40,535 bases of DNA, taken from positions 1 to 40,535 of the forward strand of contig JAOTYM010000030.1 in the NCBI GenBank assembly GCA_029861845.1, given 5' to 3'. Origin of the DNA: Gammaproteobacteria bacterium. Its GTDB lineage: Bacteria > Pseudomonadota > Gammaproteobacteria > Acidiferrobacterales > SPGG2. Of this stretch, positions 1 through 9,351 are shown in pieces; the first letter of the stretch is position 1, and every line of letters starts with the position of its first letter. Position numbers and translations under genes: made by a program. Under the pieces are notes generated by a model that did no database searches, was not told the DNA's origin, and was given only the letters and a program-made list of their open reading frames with translations.

Positions 1-516
1 ACGATCACGCACGTCGGCAATTAGACGATAGAGCTCTGATTGGCTCGACACATCGACACCGGCCAGCGGCTCATCAAGCACCAAGAGATCGGGCTCGCGT
101 AGTAGCGCACGCGCCAGCACGACACGATGTAGTTCGCCCCCCGAGAGCTCGGCGAGCGGGCTGTCGAGTATGGGGCTTGCCCCGATCTCGTCGAGCAGGG
201 AGCGCAAACGCGAACGAGGTGCGCGCCTGCCCAAGGTCAAGAACCGCGCCACTGTGATGGGCAGGGTTGGATCTCTGTCGATATGCTGCGGCGAAAAACC
301 GATGCGCAAACCCGGTGCACGGACGACACTTCCCGAATCTGGCCTGATCAGACCCAGGATTGTTCGTACCAGCGTCGATTTGCCGGATCCGTTCAGCCCC
401 ACCAACGTCACAATCTCACCGCGCGAGACCCGCAGATCGACATTGTCGAGAATGAGACGACCGCCGAGTCGTAGCGACAAACCATGTGCTTCGATCAAGT
501 TGTCTTCGGTCGCCAT
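1..516 (-). CDS. znuC: Zinc ABC transporter ATP-binding protein ZnuC (5' part, runs off the window edge)
   Basis: This is the ATPase of the high-affinity zinc importer ZnuABC; it works at the inner face of the cytoplasmic membrane. The first 172 codons are present and the rest lies left of base 1. Reading from the ATG at 516, the protein shows a Walker A motif GLNGSGKST near residue 40, a Q-loop FSPQH near residue 78, the ABC signature LSGGE and Walker B LLVLDEP, in the correct order. The zinc role is inferred from the divergent znuA, 107 bp away, and from the Zur box between them. znuB is expected downstream, outside the window. Because the frame is open to the edge, the 3' end cannot be judged. 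Confidence 0.9.
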   Translation of the reverse strand, partial: MATEDNLIEAHGLSLRLGGRLILDNVDLRVSRGEIVTLVGLNGSGKSTLVRTILGLIRPDSGSVVRAPGLRIGFSPQHIDRDPTLPITVARFLTLGRRAPRSRLRSLLDEIGASPILDSPLAELSGGELHRVVLARALLREPDLLVLDEPLAGVDVSSQSELYRLIADVRDR

Positions 517-554
517 TCTTGTTTTCGCCGCACGCATTGGCCCAATCACATTAT

Positions 555-567
555 GTTATATTATAAC
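555..567. promoter_or_regulatory. Zur box between znuC and znuA
   Basis: GTTATATTATAAC is a perfect 13-bp palindrome around one central base. It matches the core of the known proteobacterial Zur operator (GTTATANTATAAC). It lies in the 107-bp divergent spacer, 38 bp upstream of znuC and 56 bp upstream of znuA, so one Zur-Zn dimer pair could repress both promoters. The same core recurs upstream of zur at 2971-2983. Confidence 0.9.
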
Positions 568-623
568 GTTATAAGGTCACGTTCTATAGATATGTCAACC
601 CTAGACCTAGAACCACTAAGTCG

Positions 624-1580
624 ATGATAAATCGCGATCTATTGACAGCGGCGCTTGGCGTGTCGGTCCTGTTCGCGTGTACCAGCGCCAGTGCCGCGCC
701 CAAGGTCGTGGCCACCATCATGCCCATCCATTCGCTGGTAGCCGGTGTGATGCAAGGCGTTGGCGAACCTGGCTTGCTCGTCCGCGGCGTTGCGTCGCCA
801 CACAATTATCAACTACGACCATCGGATGCCGCCAAACTTGAAACGGCCAATGTCGTTTTCTGGGTCGGTGGGTGGTTCGAGACGTTTCTGGAAAAACCCC
901 TGGCTACGCTGGGTCGCAAGGCACACATCGTCACACTGATACGAGCGAAAGGAATCAGGCTGCTTCGCAATCGAAAGAGTGGTGCCTGGGACGACAGCGA
1001 TCACAACCAAGGCGAGCAACAGCAAGAACATGGCGAACGCGAAAACGAACATGGACACGGCGAGTTCAATGCACACGTGTGGCTAGACCCTGGAAACGCG
1101 AGGGCGATCGTCGATCTGATCACGGCCGAACTGAGCGCGGTCGATCCTACAAACACTGCCACGTACCTGTCCAATGGCCGGCGACTCAAGCGCCGCATCG
1201 AGACGCTTGATTCTGAAGTGGCCAAACGCTTGCGCTCGGTTCGCGACAAACCGTACGCAGTATTTCATGATGCCTATCAGTATTTGGAGAAGTACTATGG
1301 TCTAAACGCGGTCGGATCGATCACCGTCAGCCCAGAGCGAAAACCGAGCGCCCGACACCTAAGAGAATTACGCACGAAGATCAAAGAACTCAAGGTACGC
1401 TGTGTCTTTAGCGAACCACAATTCCAGTCCGCGCTCGTGAAGACAGTAATCGAGGGTAGTGATGCCAGGCGTGGCGTTTTGGATCCGATTGGCTCAGTCT
1501 TCAAGCCAGGACCGGACGCCTATTTCGACATGATGAATGCCAACGTATCGGCGATCACCAACTGTCTATCTTACGGCTAA
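624..1580 (+). CDS. znuA: Periplasmic zinc-binding protein ZnuA
   Basis: This is the high-affinity periplasmic zinc receptor that delivers Zn(II) to ZnuB/ZnuC. The 318-residue product has a Sec signal peptide (residues 1-24, ending SASA). It keeps the cluster A-I metal-site histidines: H60 in ASPHNY, H151 in NAHVWLDP and H215 in VFHDAYQYL. An acidic, His-rich loop at about residues 125-147 (HNQGEQQQEHGE, ENEHGHGE) is typical of ZnuA and separates it from manganese-binding relatives. The length is normal for the family. It diverges from znuC over a Zur box, so zinc-dependent repression by the nearby zur product is expected. It converges on the M23 peptidase gene with only 10 bp between stop codons. 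Confidence 0.92.
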   Translation: MINRDLLTAALGVSVLFACTSASAAPKVVATIMPIHSLVAGVMQGVGEPGLLVRGVASPHNYQLRPSDAAKLETANVVFWVGGWFETFLEKPLATLGRKAHIVTLIRAKGIRLLRNRKSGAWDDSDHNQGEQQQEHGERENEHGHGEFNAHVWLDPGNARAIVDLITAELSAVDPTNTATYLSNGRRLKRRIETLDSEVAKRLRSVRDKPYAVFHDAYQYLEKYYGLNAVGSITVSPERKPSARHLRELRTKIKELKVRCVFSEPQFQSALVKTVIEGSDARRGVLDPIGSVFKPGPDAYFDMMNANVSAITNCLSYG

Positions 1581-1590
1581 GTTTGAGTAC

Positions 1591-2427
1591 TTAGTTTGCA
1601 GCTTGCGCGGCGGCTGACGGCATGGCCTCGAGAATGAGCTGCGGGTCGAGGCGACGCGTGAATAAATTTATTCGCCAATCAAGATGCGCGCCACGTGCTC
1701 GGCCGGTGACACCGATCTCTGCGATCACATCCCCCTGTTGCACGTAGTCACCCTGTTTTACGAGGATTTGGTGCAAATGAATAAACGTCGACGACAGACC
1801 GTGGCCGTGGTCCAAGATCAAAGTCCCGCCGGAATAAAACATGTCCGGATGAGTTAACGTGACAATACCGCTCGCGGGCGCGACCACCGGTGTTCCCACC
1901 GGTGCCGCGATGTCGAGCCCAAAATGCGGACGGCGTGGCTCACCATTTAGAATGCGCTGGCTTCCGTAAACACCAGTTATGCGACCTTTGGCCGGCCAGA
2001 TAAAACCGTTGAGAAAATCCGTACGCGTATCGTCCTGGGCACGCGCTTGCTTTATTAACGCGGTCTCACGGCCAATTCGCACTAGGTCCTCTTCACTGGG
2101 GGTAACCTTACGCGGTGGTAACCCATCGATGCGTTGGGTCTTGTACTTACGTTGGCCAACTTTGAGCTCACGCCATTCTCGACTGCCGTCAGCAAAGGTG
2201 GCGACAAGCTTGGCCTGTGGCGGTGCGTCCCGACCAAAGCCGATTAGGAACACGCCGGCTTCGGATATACGAACCGGTTGGCCGTCAAAAGTAACCTCGG
2301 CATCGGGATCGGTGCGGCCCTGCATCAGACCGCCTTGCATCAACTGGCCTTCCAACTCCAACGTGCCGGCCCATACATGGCCCACCGCTACCACAGACAC
2401 CACGAGGCTATAGAGGATACGATTCAT
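1591..2427 (-). CDS. Periplasmic M23 (LytM-type) metallopeptidase
   Basis: This is a predicted peptidoglycan endopeptidase or LytM-like amidase activator. The ATG at 2427 gives 278 residues beginning MNRILYSLVVSVVAVGHVWA, a clear signal peptide; an upstream in-frame start at 2475 would overlap zur. The C-terminal half is a peptidase M23 domain with the zinc-ligand motif HFGLD and the HLH motif, plus GRARGAHLDWRI near the end. All expected catalytic-site histidines and the aspartate are present, so it is probably an active zinc enzyme. The N-terminal half resembles a small beta domain and was not recognised. It starts 20 bp after the zur stop on the same strand, so it may be expressed from the zur promoter; a zinc-responsive peptidase would fit, but this is inference. 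Confidence 0.85.
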   Translation of the reverse strand: MNRILYSLVVSVVAVGHVWAGTLELEGQLMQGGLMQGRTDPDAEVTFDGQPVRISEAGVFLIGFGRDAPPQAKLVATFADGSREWRELKVGQRKYKTQRIDGLPPRKVTPSEEDLVRIGRETALIKQARAQDDTRTDFLNGFIWPAKGRITGVYGSQRILNGEPRRPHFGLDIAAPVGTPVVAPASGIVTLTHPDMFYSGGTLILDHGHGLSSTFIHLHQILVKQGDYVQQGDVIAEIGVTGRARGAHLDWRINLFTRRLDPQLILEAMPSAAAQAAN

Positions 2428-2447
2428 GGCTCTCAACGCTGCAAAGG

Positions 2448-2942
2448 TTATGCCGAAACGCTGCACTCGGAACAAAGTCCCTTGATTTCGACGGTCTGGG
2501 TATCGGCCCGAAATCCCAGCCCTTTGGCATCCTGAGTCAGCGCTTGAGCGATTGCTGGCGCGTCGATTTCGGCGACGGCATTACATTGGCGGCAAATAAG
2601 GAATTGGCCGATATGAGGCTTGCCGGGGCCGCCACAACCGACATAGGCATTCAGCGACTCGATGCGATGCACAAGCCCGGCGTCCAGCAAGAAGTCTAGC
2701 GCCCGATACACGGTGGGCGGCGCCGCGCCGCGTCCATCGCGACGCAATTCGTCGAGAATATCGTAGGCCTTCATCGGTATGTGTCGACTCCATACCAACT
2801 CGAGCACGCGACGCCGCAATCTTGTGAATCGTAAGCCTTGTCTTCTGCATGCCGACTCGGCTTCGGCCAACGCCAGATCAATACATTGATCGTGGTTATG
2901 CGAACCTGTCTTAAAGGGCATAAGCACACTTTTTTTTAGCAT
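2448..2942 (-). CDS. zur: Zinc uptake regulator Zur (Fur family)
   Basis: This cytoplasmic zinc-sensing repressor has an N-terminal winged helix (RLRRRVLELVWS, then PPTVYRALDFLLDAGLVHRIES) followed by the dimerisation domain. The structural zinc cysteine pairs CRQC and CSEC are both present. The wording PPTVYRALDFLL with VHRIESLNAYV is Zur-like rather than Fur-like. The start at 2942 (MLKKSV) was chosen because GGAG lies 5 nt upstream; an ATG at 2957 has no ribosome binding site and would sit nearer the operator. A Zur box lies 29 bp upstream of 2942, indicating autoregulation. The gene is within 2 kb of its predicted targets znuA and znuC. Confidence 0.92.
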   Translation of the reverse strand: MLKKSVLMPFKTGSHNHDQCIDLALAEAESACRRQGLRFTRLRRRVLELVWSRHIPMKAYDILDELRRDGRGAAPPTVYRALDFLLDAGLVHRIESLNAYVGCGGPGKPHIGQFLICRQCNAVAEIDAPAIAQALTQDAKGLGFRADTQTVEIKGLCSECSVSA

Positions 2943-2970
2943 AAGCGCTCCGGCCATCGATCACTATACT

Positions 2971-2983
2971 GTTATAATATAAC
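2971..2983. promoter_or_regulatory. Zur box upstream of zur
   Basis: GTTATAATATAAC is a perfect palindrome with the same half-sites as the box at 555-567, differing only in the central base. It lies just upstream of the zur reading frame and downstream of the Kazal lipoprotein gene, so it most probably overlaps the zur promoter and gives autoregulation. Confidence 0.85.
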
Positions 2984-3009
2984 GTCCTGGGCAGGCTAAA
3001 CAATGACCA

Positions 3010-3258
3010 TCAGCCACAGGCGTTAGGCTTGTAGCCGACAACGCCATAATCACTACACGCCGTACAGGCGTTCGAGTACGTCTTCCACTCGCGACCTGCC
3101 CGTCTTCCGCACACCGGCACATACTCGCGGGTGCAAACTTCGGGCCGTGGTTGCGCGCATTCAGTGAGGCCATGGTCGAGTATATCCCTGCTACCGCGGT
3201 TGGATGAACAACTCACCGCACACAATAAGATTAAACCTGAGAGAATCGTTGTCCTCAT
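3010..3258 (-). CDS. Small Kazal-type protease-inhibitor lipoprotein
   Basis: The 82-residue product starts with a short hydrophobic stretch ending at a plausible lipobox (AVSC, lipid anchor C17), so it should be a lipoprotein. The mature part has six cysteines in a Kazal-like order: TEC, EVC, YVPVCG, TYSNAC, TAC and a final NAC. PVCG followed by KTYSNAC is the classical Kazal signature seen in serine-protease inhibitors. In bacteria such domains are uncommon and may block host, predator or self proteases; the target cannot be told from sequence. It precedes zur on the same strand by about 67 bp, but the Zur box between them suggests separate promoters. Its ATG overlaps the ATG of the next gene on the other strand, and no strong ribosome binding site is visible. 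Confidence 0.75.
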   Translation of the reverse strand: MRTTILSGLILLCAVSCSSNRGSRDILDHGLTECAQPRPEVCTREYVPVCGRRAGREWKTYSNACTACSDYGVVGYKPNACG

Positions 3259-3781
3259 GTCAGCAAAGCATCCAAAATTGTGGCGATTGTGGCTAGCATT
3301 TTACCTGGCGTGGACAGCGATCACAGCAGTATGGGTATACGATGATGCTAATCAAGCGGCGCAGATCTTATTGAAGTCTAACAACCTGAAAGCAGACCAC
3401 CAGATCGCGGCTTGTGAAGCAATGAACGAACTTGCAGCACTGGAAGACCGCGATCAGAAGCTGATAGATCTTTACTTCACTGTCTATCAGAAGAACGAAT
3501 CGGACGATGTGCTTGAGCAGATCAGAGCCTTCGATGCGCTCGAGATCTATTTTCTTGCCGAGAGAGCAACCGGCAGGCATCCCCATCTCGACCACGATGT
3601 TCACCGGATATTACGAGATTGTGCGAGCGCGCGTGTGCGAATCGACAAGGCAACACGTGAAAGGAATGGTGCGGCAGCAGGACTAGTGTCTTACGTAGGC
3701 ATCGTATTTTTGCCACCGCTCGTCGTGCTACTCGTTGGCATGCTATCCATCTGGGTATCGGCGCGACTGAAAACCAACTAG
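3257..3781 (+). CDS. Hypothetical two-helix membrane protein
   Basis: The family was not recognised. The 174-residue reading has one hydrophobic helix near the N-terminus (about residues 9-28, [18 protein letters not shown]) and one near the C-terminus (about 147-169). Between them is a charged, probably periplasmic helical domain of about 110 residues with two cysteines (C53 in IAACEA and one in LRDCASA). Upstream in-frame codons exist but would read through the opposite Kazal gene, so the ATG at 3257 was chosen. The gene is tightly packed: its start overlaps the Kazal start (CATG) and its stop shares CTAG (3778-3781) with the prpD stop. Function unknown. Confidence 0.6.
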   Translation: MSAKHPKLWRLWLAFYLAWTAITAVWVYDDANQAAQILLKSNNLKADHQIAACEAMNELAALEDRDQKLIDLYFTVYQKNESDDVLEQIRAFDALEIYFLAERATGRHPHLDHDVHRILRDCASARVRIDKATRERNGAAAGLVSYVGIVFLPPLVVLLVGMLSIWVSARLKTN

Positions 3782-5229
3782 ACAACCCACATACCCATGA
3801 ATTCGTCCACCGGTGTCGACTCGAGTTGGGCTTGGTCATTGCAAACTGAGAATATCCGTTCGCACTGCGCAAGACTCAGGCGTGTAGTGATGTTGCGTTC
3901 GAACTTGGCGTTGAGCAGTGGGATGCCCTCGTCACGACGGCGGCGGTGGCCGACCGGATAGTCTACTTCTACTCGATCTGTCTTGGTGCCGTCTTTAAAA
4001 AAGACTTGCACCGCGTTGGCAATCGAACGTTTCTTGGGATCCAAGTAGTCTTCGGAGAAGCGCTCGTTTTCCCTCACCTGCATCTTGTCCCGCAACGCAT
4101 CGATGCGCGGATCGGCGGCGACGTCGTCCTCGTAGTCTTCGGCTGTAAGGTTTCCCTTGATTAACGGTACCGCCACCATATATTGGATACAGTGATCTCG
4201 ATCAGCTGGGTTATCCAATGATCCCGTCTTATCAATAATGCGTACGCCCGACTCTTGCGTCTCAATCGAAATCCGATCGATGTCGTCGAGTCGATCCTTG
4301 ACTTGCGGGTGTAGGGTAACCGCGGCTTCGACCGCAGTCTGGGCGTGAAACTCAGCCGGGAAGGAAATCTTAAAGAGCACGTTTTCCATTACATAGGTGC
4401 CATAACCCTGGCTAAAACTTAAGCGGTCGCCCTTGAAGAGAACGTCCTCAAAGCCCCAGTTGGGGGTGGTCAGGGCCGATGGGTAACCCATCTCACCGCG
4501 GGTGGCGGTAAGCGCGAGCCAGACGCCGCGGCTGGTGGCATCACCGGCGGCCCAGCTCTTGCGCGAACCGGCATTTGGGGCATGTCGATAGGTGCGTAGC
4601 GCGCCACCATCGATCCAGGCATTGGACAGCGCGTTGATGACTTGCTCACGAGAACCGCCGAGCATAGCGGTGACCACGGCCGTGGTCGCGATTCGCACCA
4701 ACAGTACGTGATCCAGCCCAACGCGATTGAACCCGTTCTCCAACGCGATGACGCCCTGTATCTCGTGGGCCTTGATCATGGCCGTGAGCACGTCGGCCAC
4801 CGATAGCGGTTTCTCACCGTCGGCGATTGCCTTGCGGCTGAGATAGTCAGCCACTGCCAGCACGCCACCGAGGTTATCGGAAGGGTGACCCCATTCGGCC
4901 GCCAACCAGGTGTCGTTGAAATCAAGCCAGCGGATCATGGCGCCGATGTTGAAGGCAGCCCGTACGGGATCGAGTTCAAAATTAGTGCCCGGCACGCGTG
5001 CACCGCCAGCCATGCTTGCCCCCGGAACAACCGGGCCAAGCAGTTTAGTACAAGCGGGATAGTTGAGCGCAAGCAACCCACAGCCAAGCGTATCCATTAA
5101 GCAATAGCGCGCCGTCTCCATGGCCTCGCGGCTCTGGGTCACATCATAGTTGAGTACGTAGTCGGCAACGTCTATCAGCGCCGGGTCGGGATCGGGGCGA
5201 CTGGCATTGCGGATTGCCTGTTGCGACAT
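3778..5229 (-). CDS. prpD: 2-Methylcitrate dehydratase PrpD
   Basis: PrpD is a cytoplasmic enzyme that dehydrates 2-methylcitrate to 2-methyl-cis-aconitate, step two of the methylcitrate cycle for propionyl-CoA. The 483-residue reading from the ATG at 5229 has the normal length for the MmgE/PrpD family. Recognisable stretches include [59 protein letters not shown] and [17 protein letters not shown]. The start at 5229 lies 5 bp after the prpC stop; the longer reading to 5262 would overlap prpC. The iron-sulfur alternative to PrpD (AcnD/PrpF) is not in the window, so hydration of the product probably uses an aconitase elsewhere. It is the last gene of a prpE-B-C-D run and ends in a CTAG shared with the convergent gene. 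Confidence 0.93.
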   Translation of the reverse strand: MSQQAIRNASRPDPDPALIDVADYVLNYDVTQSREAMETARYCLMDTLGCGLLALNYPACTKLLGPVVPGASMAGGARVPGTNFELDPVRAAFNIGAMIRWLDFNDTWLAAEWGHPSDNLGGVLAVADYLSRKAIADGEKPLSVADVLTAMIKAHEIQGVIALENGFNRVGLDHVLLVRIATTAVVTAMLGGSREQVINALSNAWIDGGALRTYRHAPNAGSRKSWAAGDATSRGVWLALTATRGEMGYPSALTTPNWGFEDVLFKGDRLSFSQGYGTYVMENVLFKISFPAEFHAQTAVEAAVTLHPQVKDRLDDIDRISIETQESGVRIIDKTGSLDNPADRDHCIQYMVAVPLIKGNLTAEDYEDDVAADPRIDALRDKMQVRENERFSEDYLDPKKRSIANAVQVFFKDGTKTDRVEVDYPVGHRRRRDEGIPLLNAKFERNITTRLSLAQCERIFSVCNDQAQLESTPVDEFMGMWVV

Positions 5230-5234
5230 GCCCG

Positions 5235-6359
5235 TTAACCCCGTGCCTCGATTGGCGTCCAATCGGCGTGCGCCGGGCCTGTGTAATCGGCGCTCGGTCG
5301 GATCAATACATTATTCTCCCGTTGCTCCATAATGTGCGAAGACCAACCGGTAATTCGCGACACCACGAAGATGGGCGTGAACAAGGGGGTTGCTACACCT
5401 AGTAAGTGATAGGCGGACGCACTATAGAAATCGAGATTAGGGAACAATCGTTTCTCGTCCCACATGAGGTTTTCGATCGTCTCCGATACATCGTACAAAC
5501 GGGTGTCACCTACGGCATCGGATAACTTCTTCGACCAAGCCTTGATTACCGCACTGCGTGGATCGGATTCGCGATACACCGCATGACCAAACCCCATGAT
5601 CTTTTCCTTACGAGCAAGTAAACCGAGCACACCTTCACGGGCCTGCTTGGGAGTCTCAAATCGTTCAATCAATGCCATCGCCGCCTCGTTGGCACCACCA
5701 TGCAAGGGCCCGCGTAGCGTACCGATTCCCGCCGTTACGGCGGAATAGAAATCAGATAGGGTTGCCGCACACACCCGACATGCGAAGGTCGATGCGTTAA
5801 ACTCGTGCTCGGCGTACAGAATCAATGAGGCGTCCATACAACGTTCGTGTAACTCGCTTGGTTCTCTACCTTGGAGCATCCGCAGTAGGTGCCCAGCGAT
5901 GGATTCGTCATCGGTCTCTACCTCAATACGCGTACCATCAGTGACGAAGCGATGCCAGTAACACAGGATGGAAGGAAACGCGGCTAGCAATCGGTCCGCG
6001 ATATCTTGTTGTTGCGCGAAATCGGTCTCCGGCTCTAGTGTGCCCAACATCGAACAACCCGTACGCATGACGTCCATGGGATGCGCGCCGGCCGGTATGC
6101 GCTCGAGCACTTCCTTGAGGGCAGCAGGAAGGTGGCGCAGGTTTTTTAACCTGACCTTGTAGGCCTTGAGCTGTGACGCGGTCGGCAGCTTGCCGTACAT
6201 CAACAGATAAGCCACTTCCTCAAACTGGGCATTTTCGGCCAGCTGCTGAATCTCGTAACCGCGATAGGTCAGGCCGTGGCCCTCCTGACCTACGGTCGCG
6301 ATTGTGGTTTGGCCGACGGTTTGCCCACGCAGACCGGCGCCTGTCTTTTTTGCCGTCAT
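5235..6359 (-). CDS. prpC: 2-Methylcitrate synthase PrpC
   Basis: PrpC condenses propionyl-CoA with oxaloacetate to give 2-methylcitrate in the cytoplasm. The 374-residue product has citrate-synthase family motifs in order: [27 protein letters not shown], the catalytic His region [12 protein letters not shown], and [13 protein letters not shown]; a catalytic Asp is expected in [11 protein letters not shown] or nearby. The short bacterial size and its position between prpB and prpD favour methylcitrate synthase over GltA. Its ATG overlaps the prpB stop by 4 bp (ATGA), indicating translational coupling. Confidence 0.94.
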   Translation of the reverse strand: MTAKKTGAGLRGQTVGQTTIATVGQEGHGLTYRGYEIQQLAENAQFEEVAYLLMYGKLPTASQLKAYKVRLKNLRHLPAALKEVLERIPAGAHPMDVMRTGCSMLGTLEPETDFAQQQDIADRLLAAFPSILCYWHRFVTDGTRIEVETDDESIAGHLLRMLQGREPSELHERCMDASLILYAEHEFNASTFACRVCAATLSDFYSAVTAGIGTLRGPLHGGANEAAMALIERFETPKQAREGVLGLLARKEKIMGFGHAVYRESDPRSAVIKAWSKKLSDAVGDTRLYDVSETIENLMWDEKRLFPNLDFYSASAYHLLGVATPLFTPIFVVSRITGWSSHIMEQRENNVLIRPSADYTGPAHADWTPIEARG

Positions 6360-7249
6360 GACTGATCCTCCGCCTTAACAAAAAGTTCATCGAGTTTTTG
6401 CTCGTATTCGTGATAGCCGAGAACTTCGTAAAGCTCATCTCTTGTCTGCATCTTTTCCAGTGATGCCTGTTGGGTGCCATCGCGACGTAGCGTCTGGTAG
6501 ACATCGAATGCCGCTGCGCTCATGGCACGAAACGCCGACAGCGGATACAGCGCAAGCCGTACCCCCGCCTTCCGCAACTGCTCCACTGTCAGCAACGGTG
6601 TCTGGCCGAACTCGGTGATGTTGGCAAGGATGGGCACCGCCGCGGCTTGCGCGAAACGCTTGTATTCATCGAGGGTGGTTAATGCCTCTGGAAAAATCAT
6701 GTCTGCGCCCGCCTCGACATAACACCCTACCCGCTCTAAGGCCGCATCAATCCCTTCCGACGCCAGTGCATCGGTGCGCGCCATAATCACGAATTCATCA
6801 TCGCTACGGCCATCGACAGCGGCTTTGATGCGATCGACCATTTCCTCGGCGGACACCAACGCCTTGCCCGGGCGGTGGCCACAACGTTTGGCCTGTACTT
6901 GATCTTCTATATGGCAGCCCGCGGCACCGGCACTGGTGAGTTCGCGCACCGTACGGCCAATCATGAACGCCGCCCCCCAACCCGTATCCGCGTCTACCAG
7001 AAGCGGTAGCTTGCTGGCAGCGGTAATGCGGCGAACATCAGCCGCTACATCGTTCAAGGTGGTTATTGCCAAATCGGGTAATCCAAATGATGCGTTGGCG
7101 ACACCGGCACCCGAGAGATAAAGGGCACGAAAACCCGCACGCTCGGCCAACAGTGCACAATAGGCATTGATCGTGCCCACCACTTGTAGTGGTTGCTCGA
7201 CCTCGATGGCCGCGCGCAAGCGTGCGCCGGCACTCGATGTGTGGTTCAT
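6356..7249 (-). CDS. prpB: 2-Methylisocitrate lyase PrpB
   Basis: PrpB cleaves 2-methylisocitrate to pyruvate and succinate, the final step of the methylcitrate cycle. From the ATG at 7249 the product has 297 residues. It shows the isocitrate-lyase superfamily pattern: [26 protein letters not shown] (metal-binding aspartates), HIEDQ, and the catalytic loop [14 protein letters not shown] with this length fits PrpB or phosphonopyruvate-type lyases, and the operon decides for PrpB. A TTG at 7264 could add five residues but is less likely. Cotranscribed with prpC (4-bp overlap) and probably with prpE, 48 bp upstream. Confidence 0.94.
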   Translation of the reverse strand: MNHTSSAGARLRAAIEVEQPLQVVGTINAYCALLAERAGFRALYLSGAGVANASFGLPDLAITTLNDVAADVRRITAASKLPLLVDADTGWGAAFMIGRTVRELTSAGAAGCHIEDQVQAKRCGHRPGKALVSAEEMVDRIKAAVDGRSDDEFVIMARTDALASEGIDAALERVGCYVEAGADMIFPEALTTLDEYKRFAQAAAVPILANITEFGQTPLLTVEQLRKAGVRLALYPLSAFRAMSAAAFDVYQTLRRDGTQQASLEKMQTRDELYEVLGYHEYEQKLDELFVKAEDQS

Positions 7250-7297
7250 GCTTTTCAATCCCAACCTCGTCGGGTGTGCGCTTAAGCCACGCCCAGC

Positions 7298-9202
7298 CTA
7301 GGTGCCCTTGGCGTAACCAACGCCCTTTAATGCAACCGCGATCTCATCGAGGATTGCTGGATCGTCGATGGTAGCGGGCATTTTGTATTCCTGCCCGTCA
7401 GCAATCTTCTGCATAGTGCCACGCAGAATCTTGCCGGAACGCGTTTTCGGCAGTCGCTTAACCACGGTGGCGGTCTTGAAGGCAGCGACCGGACCAATCT
7501 TCTGGCGCACCATGTTCACCGTCTCTTGGGCAATATTGGCGTGGTCGCGATCTACGCCCGCCTTAAGTACCAAGAATCCAAGCGGTAACTGACCCTTGAG
7601 CTCATCGCCCACGCCAATGACCGCACATTCGGCGACGTCCGGATGCGCCGCCAGCACCTCTTCCATGCCGCCTGTCGACAACCGGTGGCCGGCGACATTA
7701 ATAATGTCGTCGGTACGCGACATGACGTACACGTAACCATCCTCATCGATATAACCCGCGTCGGCGGTCTTGTAATACCCAGGGAACTCCGCGAGATAGG
7801 ATTCAATGAAGCGATCATCGGCGTTCCATAGTGTCGGAAACGTGCCCGGCGGCAACGGTAGCTTGATTACCAGGGCGCCGATATCGCCGGTTTTCACTTC
7901 ACGATTATCGGCATCGACCACGCGTACATCCATGCCAGGAACCGGCCTAGTCGGTGAGCCGTGCTTGACCGGTAGCTGCTCGATGCCGAGACAATTGGCG
8001 CAGATCGACCAGCCGGTTTCCGTTTGCCACCAATGATCGATAACCGGTACACCTAGGTGGTGTTCGGCCCACTGAAGGGTGTCTGGGTCGGAGCGCTCGC
8101 CGGCAAGAAATAATAATCGAAACGTGGACAGATCATATTTCTTTATGAACTCGCCGTCGGGATCTTCTTTCTTTATAGCGCGGAAGGCGGTGGGCGCAGT
8201 AAACATCACACTTACTTTGTGCTCTGATATCACGCGCCAGAAAGCACCGGCATTGGGTGTGCCCACCGGCTTACCTTCATACAATACCGTCGTGTTGCCG
8301 TTAAACAACGGCGCATAGACGATGTAGGAGTGGCCCACGACCCAACCGACATCGGAGGCGGCCCAGTACACCTCACCCGGCTCTACCCCATAGATGTTCT
8401 TCATGGTCCACTTAAGGGCAACAATGTGGCCACCGTTATCGCGTACCACCCCTTTTGGCTCACCGGTCGTACCCGAGGTATAGAGGATATATAGTGGATC
8501 AGTGGCCAGCACCGGCACGCAATCGTGCGGCGTCGCCGCGCGCATGGCCTCATCCCAGTCAAGATCACGGCCCGGCGTGAGTTCGGCCGGCTCCATGGGA
8601 CGCTGCAATATGATGCACTTTTCGGGCTTATTCTTGGCGAGGTCGATCGCCTCGTCGAGCAGCGGCTTGTAAGGGATCACCCGATTCACTTCGATGCCGC
8701 AAGACGCCGAAACGATTACCTTTGGCTTGGCATCGTCGATACGCACTGCTAATTCGTTGGCGGCAAAGCCACCGAACACCACCGAGTGCACCGCACCCAA
8801 GCGCGCGCACGCCAGCATCGCCACCACCGCCCCCGGCACCATTGGCATATAGACGATCACGCGATCACCTTTGCTTACACCTTGCGCCGCGAGTGCACCG
8901 GCAAAGGCAGCAACTTCATCGCGCAGTTCCCGATAAGTAAACGTCTTGGTCGTTTCAGTGACGGGGCTGTCGTAGACCAGTGCCGGCTGATTGGCGCGGC
9001 CATTTTCTACGTGTAGATCGAGCGCGTTATAACAAGTATTTACTTCACCACCAGCAAACCAACGATAAAAAGGCTTATTGCTGTCGTCGAGGACTTTGTC
9101 CCACTTCTTGTACCAATGAACGGCCTCAGCCGCTTCTCCCCAGAAACCTTCCGGATCTTGCAAAGAGCGTGTGAATACCGACTCGTGATCTCGTCGCTCC
9201 AT
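7298..9202 (-). CDS. prpE: Propionyl-CoA synthetase PrpE
   Basis: PrpE is a cytoplasmic AMP-forming ligase that converts propionate, ATP and CoA to propionyl-CoA. The 634-residue product has adenylate-forming enzyme motifs: the P-loop-like YTSGTTGEPKG near residue 240, DHWWQTETGW near residue 395, YYKTADAGYIDEDGYVYVMSRTDD near 475, and the C-terminal catalytic lysine region LPKTRSGKILRGTMQKIA. The C-terminal wording PATIDDPAILDEI is characteristic of PrpE rather than acetyl-CoA synthetase, and the placement before prpB agrees. A GGGGGAG stretch precedes the ATG. It is the first gene of the prp run; about 150 bp separate it from the upstream dehalogenase gene, which could hold a promoter. No prpR-like regulator is present. 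Confidence 0.93.
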   Translation of the reverse strand: MERRDHESVFTRSLQDPEGFWGEAAEAVHWYKKWDKVLDDSNKPFYRWFAGGEVNTCYNALDLHVENGRANQPALVYDSPVTETTKTFTYRELRDEVAAFAGALAAQGVSKGDRVIVYMPMVPGAVVAMLACARLGAVHSVVFGGFAANELAVRIDDAKPKVIVSASCGIEVNRVIPYKPLLDEAIDLAKNKPEKCIILQRPMEPAELTPGRDLDWDEAMRAATPHDCVPVLATDPLYILYTSGTTGEPKGVVRDNGGHIVALKWTMKNIYGVEPGEVYWAASDVGWVVGHSYIVYAPLFNGNTTVLYEGKPVGTPNAGAFWRVISEHKVSVMFTAPTAFRAIKKEDPDGEFIKKYDLSTFRLLFLAGERSDPDTLQWAEHHLGVPVIDHWWQTETGWSICANCLGIEQLPVKHGSPTRPVPGMDVRVVDADNREVKTGDIGALVIKLPLPPGTFPTLWNADDRFIESYLAEFPGYYKTADAGYIDEDGYVYVMSRTDDIINVAGHRLSTGGMEEVLAAHPDVAECAVIGVGDELKGQLPLGFLVLKAGVDRDHANIAQETVNMVRQKIGPVAAFKTATVVKRLPKTRSGKILRGTMQKIADGQEYKMPATIDDPAILDEIAVALKGVGYAKGT

Positions 9203-9351
9203 AGTCTCCCCCCGTGGCTATTCAATGCCGTTTCTAACCTAATCGCAACGGCTATATTGGAATAAAACTATAGTAGCAAGCAACTATCTGCCAGTCTTGT
9301 CATTAATAAACCCAATGCTTCGTATTGGCACAAACAATAGTGGCGTGCCCA

